DNA of 64,000 nucleotides, taken from assembly GCA_030704615.1 (NCBI GenBank), contig CM060731.1, positions 77,914,756-77,978,755 on the forward strand, read 5' to 3'. This DNA is from Takakia lepidozioides. Its lineage: Eukaryota > Streptophyta > Takakiopsida > Takakiales > Takakiaceae. The notes under the pieces were generated by a model. That model worked only from the letters and a program-made list of their open reading frames with translations, ran no database searches and was not told where the DNA came from. Positions 1 through 11,052 of this stretch are shown here, in pieces (position 1 is the first letter of the stretch; each line of letters starts with the position of its first letter). Made by a program: the position numbers and the translations under genes.

Positions 1-250
1 AATGTCTCAGCACACAGATTTATACCTATACAAGGCATAAGGTTAGAAACCAGAATAGGATCTTCATGTTCCTGAACAGGGTCACTCTCTGGTGAGAATA
101 CCCCAGACAATGCAACAGAAAATGGATGCTGTCTTCAGGATGCCCGCATCGGGCAACTACAACTTCCTTTCCCTCTCTGCATCTGTTTATTGTTCAAAGG
201 TAGGCTCCCACCCCAAGTTTAAATTCCAGTCTAGTGCTGAGGGTGGGTAG
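1..250 (-). mobile_element. LINE fragment (reverse-transcriptase C-terminus), cut by window edge
   Basis: Read on the minus strand, this stretch encodes a degraded zinc-binding end of a non-LTR reverse transcriptase (CGHPEDSIHFLLHC-like). Its upstream part, which reads RLEFKLGVGAYL, matches the LINE copy at 44,115-44,490. An in-frame stop and frame changes show that it is dead. It lies next to a second copy at 398-800 and, like that copy, probably sits in an intron of the phospholipase D gene. Confidence 0.7.
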
Positions 251-397
251 GCCCTTCAGATCATCCCGAAGGTCCTTGCCCAGGTCACAGACTGGAGAGA
301 GACAGACACAGAAGAAATGCAAAAGAAAGACTTTCCAAATCCACAAGGGCCCCATGGGCACAGGGGACAGTAGAACAGAAAAAGAAAAAGAGAACGT

Positions 398-800
398 ACT
401 CGTAAGACGTTGTTTGCCGTAGCCTTGTGGCCACTGACCCCGCGCCCAGTTTGAGCGGCACACAAAGGGACAGAAACTACCTTTGTCGGGGCCTGAAGCC
501 GGAGGTATGACTTACCTTGAAACAGACAATTGATCCGAGTTCTCCAGCTATCCTCTAGAAATCCCTTCACACAAACATCAATCTGCTGTGTGTGATTTGC
601 CCAATAACTAGACCCCAGAAGGGCCTGGGCTTGAGGCTCAGCCTCAAGATTTTCAAAGTTGGTCAACAGAGGTACAGAAACAATTCCCTCGATGAATTTG
701 AAGAGGGTGTCTCTCTGGTGAGAGTGCCCAGGACAATGAATCAGAAAGTGGATATTGTCTTCAGGTTGCCCACACAACAGGCATTTGCAAACAAAAGAGA
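398..800 (-). mobile_element. LINE 3' end, 5'-truncated copy
   Basis: The minus strand encodes CGQPEDNIHFLIHC, the zf-RVT zinc motif of plant LINE reverse transcriptases, then about 100 more residues ending in GHKATANNVL. The last bases, CGTCTTACGAGTAC, are the family's 3' terminus seen in other copies, followed by a TC-rich tract. The usual TGA stop has mutated to CGA here. The copy is 5'-truncated and lies downstream of the last recognised phospholipase D exon. Confidence 0.8.
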
Positions 801-1107
801 AAGAGAGAAAGAAACAATGACATTTACCATGGCTGAGGGGGTCCCAAGAGGCCTGTGGGACATGAAGATTTCTCTATCAACTCCACAGGATGCCCAGAGG
901 GCTGCATGAGTCAACACTCAAACCCCGGGAGAACCACTGAAAAAGATGTCAGAAAACTTCAAGCATTGCCTTGAGACAGAGATAAGCTGCCAAACATTTA
1001 TGGTCCTCTATCAAAGAGCACTGCATGGTCTTTGATACATAACTAGGAATGGTTGCCTTTTAACTCAAGAAAATCAACTCATTTCAAGTGTCTAGTTGAG
1101 GAATCAC

Positions 1108-4100
1108 CTGAGTATGCCATGTGTTAATATCATCATCATGAGTCACGTACAGTGCAGGATCTCCATCGGGAGTGGACTCCGAAGGACTCAGGATCCATGA
1201 GATGCGGTGAATTTGAACAAGCTCATCTCGATGCCAGCGTGCAGCCTTTCTCCAACGCTGCTCAAAGTTGGTGAGGACATCATATGCAGCTGGACCTTCG
1301 ATTTTAGAATGCAAATCATGCCACGGTTCCCTAGGGCCTCCTCCCTCAGCCCCCACCTGTTACACAGCAGATTGACAACGGCCCTCAACCTTGCTATACT
1401 GGATCCTCTCTCTAAGATCCTCTTATCTCCCTCACCTGCTCCTCAACACTGCTAATCTTCTATTAGGTGGCCAAGGAAAGTCCACAAAACCATGGCTTAG
1501 TAGAGTCCAAGAGTACTGTGCCTTGAATTCAGGATATCATGGATGCATGAATCAATTAGCAAGGGGCTAGGTTATCGTTTGTGATAAGGTTGGAAGGAAT
1601 AGATGGAGTTGTAGGCACACTGGGTGGTCCATTGTAAGACACCCTAATTAACAAAGCGGAAACTAGAAACCTAAGACATGGCCTAATACAATGAAATCAT
1701 GGACTCTTCCTAGAACTGTGTAGGTCTGGAGTGGATATTCCTCCTTCCTGTGGTCTGGAATAAGTCTCAGAAATACATACCACGACTTGCAAGTTCTAAC
1801 CCCTGCTAAGTACACTGACAGAACCTAAGACACTTCCTACGATGGGAAAGCTCTCGCAACGGACATACAGAGCAGAGAGAGCTGAAGAGGAGAAGTGAGA
1901 CATTTGACTTCAAAAGAAACTCACCGGGAAAGTGGGATTGTGAAAGTCATCTTTGTGTACAGTTTGTAGGGTACGAAAAAGAGAATGGTCAGGGGTGTCC
2001 CAGCGGCCATCACATAGATCGAGGCCGCCGATGAAAGAAGTTATTTTTCTCTTGTTGGCTGGCCCTTGACTGTCAACTACTGTCATTTTCTGGTGGTGAG
2101 TATATAGAGTACCCACTACCTGCAGCACTCTCAAAGAGACCCACAAACCAACAAAGCTGTATCATTCTGAGCAATGACAACCCAAGACATTCACAGTGAA
2201 GCTCATGACACTGTAGTTAAAAAAAACAAAATACTAGATCAAAATGATACAAACTGGCCTAGCTCCTTCAAAGTGCTCATCAGTGTAACCAGAAAATACA
2301 GAACTCAGGCTCCACACAAAGAACAGCTATCTGAGCCACTTGCGATTCCAACAAAACTTTGAGTCCATATTTCCCCCTAGACTAACACCCTGAAAAAGTG
2401 CACCTGTTGCCTGAACCAGCTGAGCTTGCTGTCACCATAGCGCGGAGCCAGCACACAGCGTACAGCAGAGTGTTTGAAAAACTTCTTGGTCTCTTCATCA
2501 TGCACCCCCATCACACCCTCCTACAAACATAGAAAAGAAACTTTTGCACTCAGCTGACCCAGTAACAGTCAAGGCACCACTGCAAAGTTGAAAGCTCCGT
2601 GTCTACCCTGACCTCTCTCTTACCCCCTGTCCCTTTTGTTCCCGCTCAAACTGGGCGCGGGGTCAATGGCCACAAGGCTACGGCAAACAACGTCTTATGA
2701 GTACAATCTCTTACCCCAGGCACCATTCCCTTCAATCTTATTGGAATGTCTGCCATTGTGACCTCAAACTGACTGATGATCCAAACCCCCCAAAAAGAAC
2801 AAAACCATGCATAGACCAGCCAGGGTGGATATGAACAACAGGTAGAGCCTGTTTGCAACCATGAATTTTTACTAACAACACAACACCACACAACATAGCT
2901 CAGAGTTCCAAAATGTGGGAGTTGAATTTTCGGTGTTGCAGTAATTTATATCTATTAGTTGTGGCATCCGCAGATTAATGCAGCTGTGTGTAGTAAGTCA
3001 AGTGCAATAATAATACAACTCTTCCCCACTGACAGTGCTGAGTACCTATCAAGTCCAACTAACACCACAGGATATAACAAGGGAATCGGCACATTTTCAC
3101 CATCTCTTGCATCTCAAAGTGAAAGGAACTTTAGTCTCAAGTGCTAGTTACTCTCCTCCATATAATACTCCAGTCAACAGAAGAAACGTATCACACTCTA
3201 CAAAATGTGCATTAAGTTACTGGGGGGGGGGGGGGGGTGTTTGTGACTGAGCAGCAGCACCTATGCTCAACTAAATGATGAGAGCGCATTCAACCCTACC
3301 GTTTTGATGAAGCCTTTGTCGTGGGACGTTTTGTCATCCCAGGCCAGAACCAGAACGCGCACTCCCTCAGTAGCCTTCCTCTTCAAGAGTTCTCCAAGTG
3401 TCAAATTCTCATCATCAGGAATCAGCCGGTTGGGGTCACGCACTAGCTTGACCTTAGTGTAGATTGACCACCCTGCTATGTACACCAAATGGTGAGCCTC
3501 TAGAATAGCCATGCACAATTCCTCCCAGCATGGCCTGCGCTCGTATTTGATCCCACCCTCAAGCCATATGTCAGGAAGGTTGTTGTCATAAACATGGGCA
3601 TCTTGGTAGAGCGTAACATCACATCCCTTTCGAGGAGGAAAATAGGCATTGGGTAGGACATAGAAACCACGCCCATTTCCAACCCCCTGTGTAAAAAGTG
3701 GGTCTTCCTCCACTGGATGGTACTGAATGGTGAGACGCAATGCTGCACCCTCACGGATTTGTTTCCCTTGAGCATTTACCACTGGGTACCAGCCCTCAAC
3801 AGTAGCCCCATGGATTACCTGCTCGGCAGGTATTTTCACACACCCCATGAGTTGAGCCCCCAGTATATCATCATCCTTTACTGTGATCACGATCTCCGAT
3901 ACAGAATGTGCGACAGGAATTGAAAAGTGCTCCATCCACTTGGGGTTTGCATCATTTGATATGACACGCGTACGAGCCACCCGGGCACCAGCGAGAACTA
4001 CGGTGGCATAGGGGTCACTGGTCATCACCTTGTATTGGTGGCTGCGTTCATGCTGCCTTGCAAAGTAGGAACGGCATTGGCGGAACTTTTGAGAAACCAC

Positions 4101-5624
4101 ATCCATGTTGGGCAAATTGACTGCCTCATACAGCCACACATCTAGTGTTCCGTGCAATAGAACATACGCCACCGATTTATGTCCTGACGCATGTGTTTCC
4201 ATGGCACTGTCCGTTTGCTGGCAGTCTGCTCTCACCGACGCTCCACTATTGCTCAAGTGGCCTGTTCACCCATCTCCAAGTTCCGATTCAGGATTAATAA
4301 GGTGTCAGAAAATGAATGCAAGTTGGACTCGCAAACACAACCATCATATCCTTGGGGAAGTTTTGGGGTCTCCCTTGGCCCTCCCCGTCTTCCGTCCTTC
4401 CTTGGAAAAGTAAATCAAGAGCTCCACTGCCCGGCCAGAACAATAAATTCTCCAACACACACAATTACCGGTGAAGCATTCATCTATCAATAGACATCGA
4501 GATGAACTTGAGTTGTGGCCCAATCCTTGAGGCACCTTTGCCCCCGAAAAGTAAGCCCTGAGAGAATGCAGCATCAACTTAGAACCTAGACGTTTTATAC
4601 TTGTTTCAAGATTGAGCCATAATTATCATGTATCTCCTTGTCATGATTGCGAGGGGTGTACTAACCTGGACCACTGCTGGGGGAACCTCTAGAACCGTCC
4701 GACCGGAAGTAACCAGCCGGCGCTTGTGGACTCGGCATTCCTGGTTCATTGTGGATGTATGCCCCACCTACATAAAAGTAGAGTTTCAGCTCATGGGGTG
4801 GGCAGATCTCAATCAAAGGTTTTGCTATTACTGTATCAACTTTAATTGTAGTCTCCAAATGAAGTAAGATTCCAAGTTATATTGGCCAAGGATGTTAACC
4901 AAGGTAAGAGATGCTTCTTAATTGTATATCGTAGATACAATCGTCACTCCTGATTTCTACTGAATGATCAATAATGCGCAAGTCATCAAATGGAGCAGCA
5001 CATGCCTCCAAAGTGGCTGTGAGAGAGACCTGAGTTTTGCCCAGATTCCCCTTCATGCCTCCTAGTGTTGGAGTTTGCATAGCCGCCAACTTCAGGAGAC
5101 TGAGGATGGGTTCTTCCTCGACCGCTTCCATGTCCTGATCCCCCAGATCCTTCCAAATGTGGTTGCTCCCAACCTTGCTGATGTGGTGGAGGTCCTGATC
5201 CACGCTCTGCAGAAAAGGACCCATACCCTTGTGCATGAGGTGGATAGTGCGGATCTGAAACCTGAGAATGGACAGAAGGATATAGATGTGGCGCATTTCC
5301 TTGATCATTTCCAGGTGGATACAGTCCATTGCGTAGAGAAGCGTACACCTGGGGATACAACGAGCCTCGTTGCGACTGAGGGGCACTGCCTGGTGAGTAT
5401 TTAAATCCAGTCCCTTCAGAGAGCTGCTTACCACCACGCTGATAAGTTCCGTAGGCTTGCTGGGAATCGGCTAAAGACACGGTGGAGGAAGATGAAAGCG
5501 GTCCCGGAGGTCGGGTTGGTCTCGACCATTCCCTTTGTATGCCCACTTCTCCACCTGCCGGGCCGCCCTTTCTATCCATGAAGACCAGCGGTTGATTCTC
5601 CTCACCTCTAGATGATGGCATCAT
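1108..5624 (-). CDS. Phospholipase D, C2 type (5' part; 3' end off the window)
   Basis: Hydrolyses phospholipids to phosphatidic acid at membranes. Six minus-strand exons join in phase: 5030-5624, 4666-4767, 3300-4261, 2404-2520, 1925-2119 and 1108-1356, giving about 740 residues. The first two encode a Gly/Ser/Pro/Tyr/Gln-rich extension like that of plant beta/gamma PLDs. A C2 domain follows at about residues 260-390 (LLHGTLDVWLYEAVNLPN, TSDPYATVVLAG). The core then has EGVMGVHDEETKKFFKH, the first HKD motif HHQKMTVVD near residue 600, IGGLDLCDGRWDTP and EPWHDLHSKIEGPAAYDV. The second HKD motif is not in view, so the gene continues past base 1. The exon 1 donor (GTCTCT) is weak. ATG 5624 is the first in frame. 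The 5' UTR probably reaches 6.1-6.4 kb. Introns hold LINE fragments and a 16-G run at 3222-3237. The family is certain and the beta/gamma subtype is inferred. Confidence 0.92.
2627..2706 (+). mobile_element. 80-bp LINE 3'-end insertion with 11-bp target-site duplication
   Basis: An extremely 5'-truncated LINE copy ends in CGTCTTATGAGTACAA. The identical 11-mer TCTCTTACCCC flanks it at 2616-2626 and 2707-2717, which is what a target-site duplication should look like. It sits in the third phospholipase D intron (2521-3299), antisense to the gene. The perfect flanks suggest a comparatively recent event and define the family's exact 3' boundary. Confidence 0.85.
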
Positions 5625-6651
5625 ATGCTACATCAGTAAGCTACAATATGCTGCGATGCTCATCGGTGATTTGAAGGGGAAGGCACACGCATTGCAGAGC
5701 TATGAGAACAATGGTAATTCACACTAAAAGCTGTTGCCTTCAGTGCTTTCCTACAGCTGCAAGACAGAGGCCTGTTGATATTGTCGAGGAGAGAACAAGA
5801 GCGACAGAACTGAATTGTCCCCCTCTCCGAATTTAAACCACAGCTCTGATGCAGAAAGTCATAAGAAAAAGCACAGAAGAACTGAGACAGAAGCTGCACG
5901 GCCTCAAAGAAGAAGGGGAATTCAGACGCACTAACCTTCCAGAAACAGAAAGACGGATCCGATGGGAAACAACATGCATAGAGAGACATACCCAAGCCGC
6001 AACTTTGCAAGAGGGATCAAATGACGGAGGCAGTTGTTCAATATCACAATCTTCTGCACATCGCAGAGAGCAGACGAGAGAATTGAGAAGAGATCGAGAT
6101 ACCTTAAGTTGAAGACGCCTATAGAATGGAGTCAACACTCCGCCGGGAGAAAGCAGGGGAGTTGAAGGGAAGAAGATGGGGAGAAGAGCTTGACAAGTCG
6201 CTTGTCAGCTTCGTTTGCACGACATGAAGAGGCTGTTTTTTTCCACCATTTTCTGTGCTCGCGACATCTTGAACGCCGATCTCCGCCGTGCAAATTTGTT
6301 GCTTTCTGGATCCCTCACGCACTGCCACCTCCGAGTCGTCAAACAGAGAGAACTGTGAAACCAACAGAGTTGAAACTTCGTCCTTTGGAACTTTTTCTTT
6401 TTCTTTTTTTTAACTTCATTCCCCAACTCAAGAAAAGGAAAAAAAAAAAAGGTTGTTGAATTATTTGCATATTTCAAAGTTGCAACGTAACTGGTAGAAA
6501 ACCATGAACTCAACCTTGCATCATGAGTAAGGTACTCTAATTATTGTCTATCACACTGTGCTGAACCTTTTGACCAAATCTTGAAACGACCAACGCTTAT
6601 TTGACCACAATTTCCTGACCTGGAATGCAGAAATCAGGCCCAATGAGACCT

Positions 6652-7469
6652 TCAGAGGTCACTATTATACCTCTCCTCCGAGTCCGCACCAATCTCGTCC
6701 TCCCTACTATTGTTCCTTATCGCCCCTATCCCAAAGACTACATCCCAAGCCTCTAACGTGAGCACTTGCACAGCTCTGGCAATATCATACAGCATGAACG
6801 CCAGCCTGCTTCCCCCCCAGCTGCCAATTTGACTCCCCACAAGGTAGCCCACGCGCCCCATCTTCTTTTCCCCCTGCAAACATGAAAATTGTATGAGATC
6901 GAGAAAAACAAATAAGCTTCCATGTTGAAAGGCACGGGCACTCCAACAGGTGTAGTTGATCCATTTACTCCAAAGGTATAAATGGGAAAAAGGAAGGAGG
7001 ATAAGGGGAGAAACGGGGACAGAGCACACTACACGAACAGTGGAAAGTACCTGCAAGCCCCCCCACCAAGTTCCACAGAGCGTCCCTATAGCCCGCATAG
7101 ACACTTCCACGACTGTGCCTCCGTAGTACAGCACTTCAAATGAATCCCAGGCAGCTGCAAATAAGGGCCCAGATATACGTCTCGCCTTAGTTGACGTTGC
7201 TTTTGCAGCTAGTCTTGCCATCTTCTGGGCCTGCTTCCCAGCTTCTGACATTGCCATACCTTTGGACAAGGCAGACTGATAAGCCACATGATATGCCTTG
7301 TGCTTTGCTCGCTCTACAATACCCGCACGTATGTTATGCGTGTAAAGCTTCCCTCCCTCTTTTGTCACACAGGCCAAGGAGCCGAATTTGAGATCAAAGC
7401 AGTCACGCCAGGAGAAACTCCCGGTTTTGGAGGCTGATTCCTTGCTCAGATATTTCCTTGCTTGCTGAG
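6652..7469 (-). CDS. Conserved plant protein of unknown function (5' exon not found)
   Basis: Two exons join cleanly: 7051-7469 (acceptor TTTGCAG, donor CAG/GTACTT) and 6652-6873 (acceptor TTTGCAG), ending in TGA. They encode about 213 residues. The first exon reads SWRDCFDLKFGSLACVTKEG, an Ala/Lys-rich helix (KQAQKMARLAAKATSTKARR) and a Tyr/Gly/Val-rich stretch. The second reads GRVGYLVGSQIGSWGGSR, a Gly-rich hydrophobic segment suggesting membrane association, and ends in an acidic tail. The first exon begins with two bases of a split codon, so at least one 5' exon lies between 7.5 and 9 kb; I could not identify it. The gene is convergent with nothing: its 3' end lies just upstream of the phospholipase D 5' end on the same strand. 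I recognise it as conserved-looking but cannot name a family. Confidence 0.7.
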
Positions 7470-9254
7470 CTGCAAAGAATTTCACCAGTCATCATCGGTT
7501 GACAAGCTTATGAATCTTAATTTCTCCTAAGCTGCACAGCTCAGCAGGAATGTCTTGTATTCCTGTAGTTCCAGCGTAAGGAGCCTATAGTTGCATGTCA
7601 CACTCTCGAAACAAACCTATTGCCAGCAAAATGCAATTTCCTCAATTGTTTTGGTTGGAAGGGCTGCAGAATCCCTGTACTTCTATGAAGTGCAATCCAG
7701 CAGTCATACTCAAGTGAAAAAACTCTACAAACAGAAATAATCCAGTCTCCTCTGGTTCCACACCGCCACATACACTTTGATTGCTGAGCACGAAAACTAC
7801 TAGGGAGATGTGCAAACACACAAATGTAAGTGTCATGAGGCCTTTCCTCCTGTCTCAAATTATGGAGCCACACAGAGCAACCTCTATCCCCTCGTGGACT
7901 TTATTCATTCCAGCCTCATGAAATTATTCTTGAAAATTTCACAAGGAAAATCAAAACGCCCTTCCAGCAATTCATCCAGCAACAATAACTGATGTTGCAA
8001 TTTTACCAGAATCAATATAGGCAGAACCAGACCTGGCCTTCAAATATGGGACCTCGTAACACAGCAGATTGCAATAAATAGTCCTTGAACCTCTCTAAGA
8101 GAATCAATGTCCTTTTGGTCAACAATTGAAAAGACGGAGTGACGGTAAAAACAAGAGGAGGACTGCCACATAGTGGCAAGAATTTTAGACAGATCTGATG
8201 TTCAGTTGTAAAACAATAGTGTCCAGAGTGAGCTTGCCAATCTGCAGAAGAGTAGGCAACACAAATTCAAACAAATTGAAGTCCATATACTGTGTCGGGA
8301 GCTTCGAACTAGAACAATGATCTGACCCGATTAATTGCTTGAGACCTCCTGGACACAACTCTGTCTGAGCAGAGGATTGGACAAGTAGTGAAATTTTCAC
8401 AACTAAGATCACGGGAAAGAAAACTTCAAGAACTGAACGGACAGAGCATAAAACCTTATTATCCAATCTTCAATAAATTTGCTGTAAGCATGCAAAACTT
8501 TCTACAGAAGGTGAAGGAATCACAAAACTTGCCAGACAAAGCTAGAACGAGGAACGCAATCACAAGTCGAAGCACCACACCACGCTGCGATAACACCTGT
8601 GCCATGCTTATCGCCACATCTCCAAATCCCCCCGAATGAAGTAGGCAGAAATTATTCACACTCTAATAAATGTCTGGACCAGAGGTTTAGGCTCGCCGCC
8701 ACAAATCGTCCATCTAGACCGCATCACCTCCGCAGAGATTCAACTCAATCCCAAACACTATCAAGCCACAATCGGTGCGTCTGAATTCACAGGAAGGAAA
8801 CGTGATGCATTCAGCACAGTATAACGCAATTGCCGCCATCTCTCCAGCACTCCCCTGCACAGAGTGAGCAACGAACGAAGAGAACGGACGAATGTCGACG
8901 GAAATGTTATCGTCCAACGAAAGTCAGCAGAAACGCGTGGAACGTCAGAGCTGGTCAGCACCGCCTGCCGAGGCAGACGGGGCTATTATAGTGTCGACTT
9001 CGTGAAAAGATCCTCCAGAGCTTTCTTTGCGTGTGTGTGCATAGATCGGTATCGCTGCTGTGGATCTCGTGATTTGTTCTGTGGAGGGTTTGATCAGCTG
9101 CTGGAGGGGCACGGCGGTGAGCGAAATCTGCTTGAGGAAGGAAGCGCTGGATGATTTGGTGTTCGGACAAGTGAGTTTGTTGATCATCGTCTAGGATTGT
9201 TTGTTTGTTTGGGATTTTCTGGAGTTTGTTAGCAGAGGGGGCAGTCGCTTGACG

Positions 9255-9461
9255 ATGACGACGTCGCGGAGATTGGCTGATCGCAAGAGCGCCAAGTTCC
9301 AGAAGAATGTCCTCAAAAGAGGCGCGGTGCCGGAGACAACTGTGAAGAAGAGCGGCTCCTACCCTGTCGGACCCATTGTTCTGGGATTCTTCATTTTTGT
9401 GGTGATCGGATCTGCCATTCTGCAGATCTTCCGAACGGCGACGAGCGGCGGCTTGGCCTAA
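9255..9461 (+). CDS. RAMP4/SERP: ribosome-associated ER membrane protein
   Basis: A 68-residue single-exon ORF matches the RAMP4/SERP family over its whole length. It has MTTSRRLADRK at the N-terminus, a basic region, the family signature KRGAVPETT, then a single tail-anchor segment (PIVLGFFIFVVIGSAILQI) and a short RTATSGG tail. RAMP4 associates with the Sec61 translocon and translating ribosomes at the ER, and stabilises membrane proteins under stress. Length and order match plant and animal members. A 65-nt intron in the 5' UTR is likely (9171-9235, donor CAA/GTGAGT, acceptor TTAGCAG). It points away from the minus-strand gene at 6.6-7.5 kb, so the GC-rich stretch around 8.6-9.0 kb may hold a shared divergent promoter; this is inference. 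Confidence 0.95.
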   Translation: MTTSRRLADRKSAKFQKNVLKRGAVPETTVKKSGSYPVGPIVLGFFIFVVIGSAILQIFRTATSGGLA

Positions 9462-9821
9462 GTGGCTGTAGCCGGCTCTTCATGGAAGCGGGGATCCAGT
9501 GATATTCCTAGTTCTCCGTGGTGCAAAGTTTTGTATCTGCTTCTGTGCTTCCAGGAATATATTGGATGGAGCGTGATGGAGGAGGGTTTTGTTGGATAGA
9601 GAGGAGGAGGGCAGTTCGAGGGGATTACAGGATCTGGTCAAATTGCTCTCTTCAGGTTGCCTATTTGTAGTGTATTCTCGTAGATGTAAGAAGACCTCGT
9701 ATTTGTTCTGAAACCAATATTGTTCGAATTGATTATCTGTACTATCTGCAACTGTGGAGGACCTGTAACTTTGTTTGGTCATCCTGGTAATCTGATTGGG
9801 TATCATGCTGCTAAAACATGA

Positions 9822-9825
<4 letters not shown>

Positions 9826-9856
<31 letters not shown>
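9826..9856 (+). repeat. (TC)n microsatellite downstream of RAMP4
   Basis: About 15 TC units in the 3' flank of the RAMP4 gene. No LINE 3' end adjoins this tract, unlike the tracts at 10.3 and 13.95 kb. Confidence 0.95.
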
Positions 9857-9860
<4 letters not shown>

Positions 9861-10211
9861 ACGCACACACATAGACCGAACTCGGTGTGCTAAGATAAGA
9901 CCTTTGGCATGCCTGCGTATATGTTTTTCTTGCACCCTCTCTAAGGCACGGGCACGTTTTTGCACGTCATGTTAGGTCTAGCATCACAATATATGTAAGG
10001 CGATCTCCTAGCATTCACTTCCATTCAAGGAAATTTTTTCCTGTTGATAAATCACAGCCCAGGTTTTGGTACGAGCGGAGAAGGGAACGAACTTGAGTTT
10101 TCTCACTTCTTTTTCAAGAAAGACGGGAGACTTGCAGCGATCAGTTGCGCCACACCAGTCTGCTACCTTGCCCAGTAGTAGGGGCTACAATTTCTTTCTC
10201 CTCTGAATCCA

Positions 10212-11052
10212 TCAGCCTACATTGCTGATTTGCCTAATTGGGCAGAGGTTTGTGGCCACAAGGCTATGCCATCCGGTGTGATGAGTGTACAGATCTCTCT
10301 CTCTCTCTTTCTCTCTCTCTCTCCCGCTCAAACTGGGCGCGGGGGTCAATGGCCACAAGGCTACGGCAAACAACGTCTTATGAGTACAATCTCTCTCTCT
10401 CTCTGGGCCTCTAGGTAGAGTTTGATTAATCTCAGGAAACATAGGCAATTCTTGTAGAATTGAGGAAGCCACCAAATTTTTCTGTAGGTTAACCTGCAAA
10501 AAAAGTTGTCATCAAAAGGTCATCTTTGCTCACATTGTGGTAAGTTCCAGCATGTCTTTCCCAGACCAGGGACAAGAAACACAGAGAATCACCTCAAGTT
10601 GTTCACCCTCAATCTTGCTGCCAAGAATAGAACGACAACCCGACATTGACTTGAAGTGAGAATATCATCACTGGATCTCCTAAAGGTGAGTCCGACTAAT
10701 CTGGTACTTTGCCCTCCCAAATTTCTGATCTTTTTACCTCCTTTCTGTGCCTCAGTAACCAGGCAGGAGTATGTGACTGCAAGGATATGTGCATGCAAGG
10801 ATATGTGCAAGCAAAAATCAGTGCATACAGTTTCTCTTCTGCGATGCAAGAATTCATTCCTTGAGCTTTTGATCACTAATTTGTGGCCAAATAGTATAGC
10901 CTGTGTCCTCATACTAGATACCATACAGTTGCTTACCTGCCATCGAAGCAGGTTGTCAAGGGGCATGGTCTCTCTGACCCTTTGATCTCTCATACTCATT
11001 CTTGTCAGTATCATTTTAAGGAGAACTCGGGTACTTGCGGCTTTGGCCACCG
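10212..11052 (-). pseudogene. Orphan three-exon gene piece that reads into a LINE
   Basis: Three minus-strand exons join with good splice sites and consistent phase. Exon 10937-11052 reads RVLLKMILTRMSMRDQRV. Exon 10593-10649 reads SMSGCRSILGSKIEGEQLE. The third, with acceptor TTTTTGCAG, starts at 10493 and reads VNLQKNLVASSILQELP. The third exon has no donor before position 10402 and its frame passes straight into the LINE and its CT-rich tract, stopping at 10212. The first begins with two bases of a split codon, so an upstream exon is missing or unrecognised. I do not recognise the family. Either the gene was truncated by the LINE, or the LINE now supplies its C-terminus. Confidence 0.5.
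10225..10402 (+). mobile_element. Two LINE 3' ends in tandem, each with a TC-rich tail
   Basis: A diverged copy of the family 3' end (10,236-10,292) is followed by an imperfect (TC)n tract. A second, better-preserved copy (10,325-10,387) follows directly and ends CGTCTTATGAGTACAA plus a further (TC)n run. Both are in the same orientation. The second copy appears to have inserted into, or primed from, the TC tract of the first. Confidence 0.75.

Noticed and set aside
398-460. Recurring block TAGCCTTGTGGCCA with a later AGTTTGAGC, resembling pol III A and B boxes, considered as a SINE
   Set aside because: The spacing between boxes is too short, and the block is the translated C-terminus and 3' end of the LINE (…GHKATANNVL), with zf-RVT coding next to it.
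820-950. Next phospholipase D exon between LINE copies (acceptor CTTTTTCAG near 940)
   Set aside because: All three frames contain stops or lack similarity to the expected VFRSID region; the true exon probably lies beyond the window.
7500-7620. LRR-like exon reading GIQDIPAELCSLGEIK upstream of the 6.6-7.5 kb gene
   Set aside because: A short open stretch with a stop before any donor; cannot be joined in phase.
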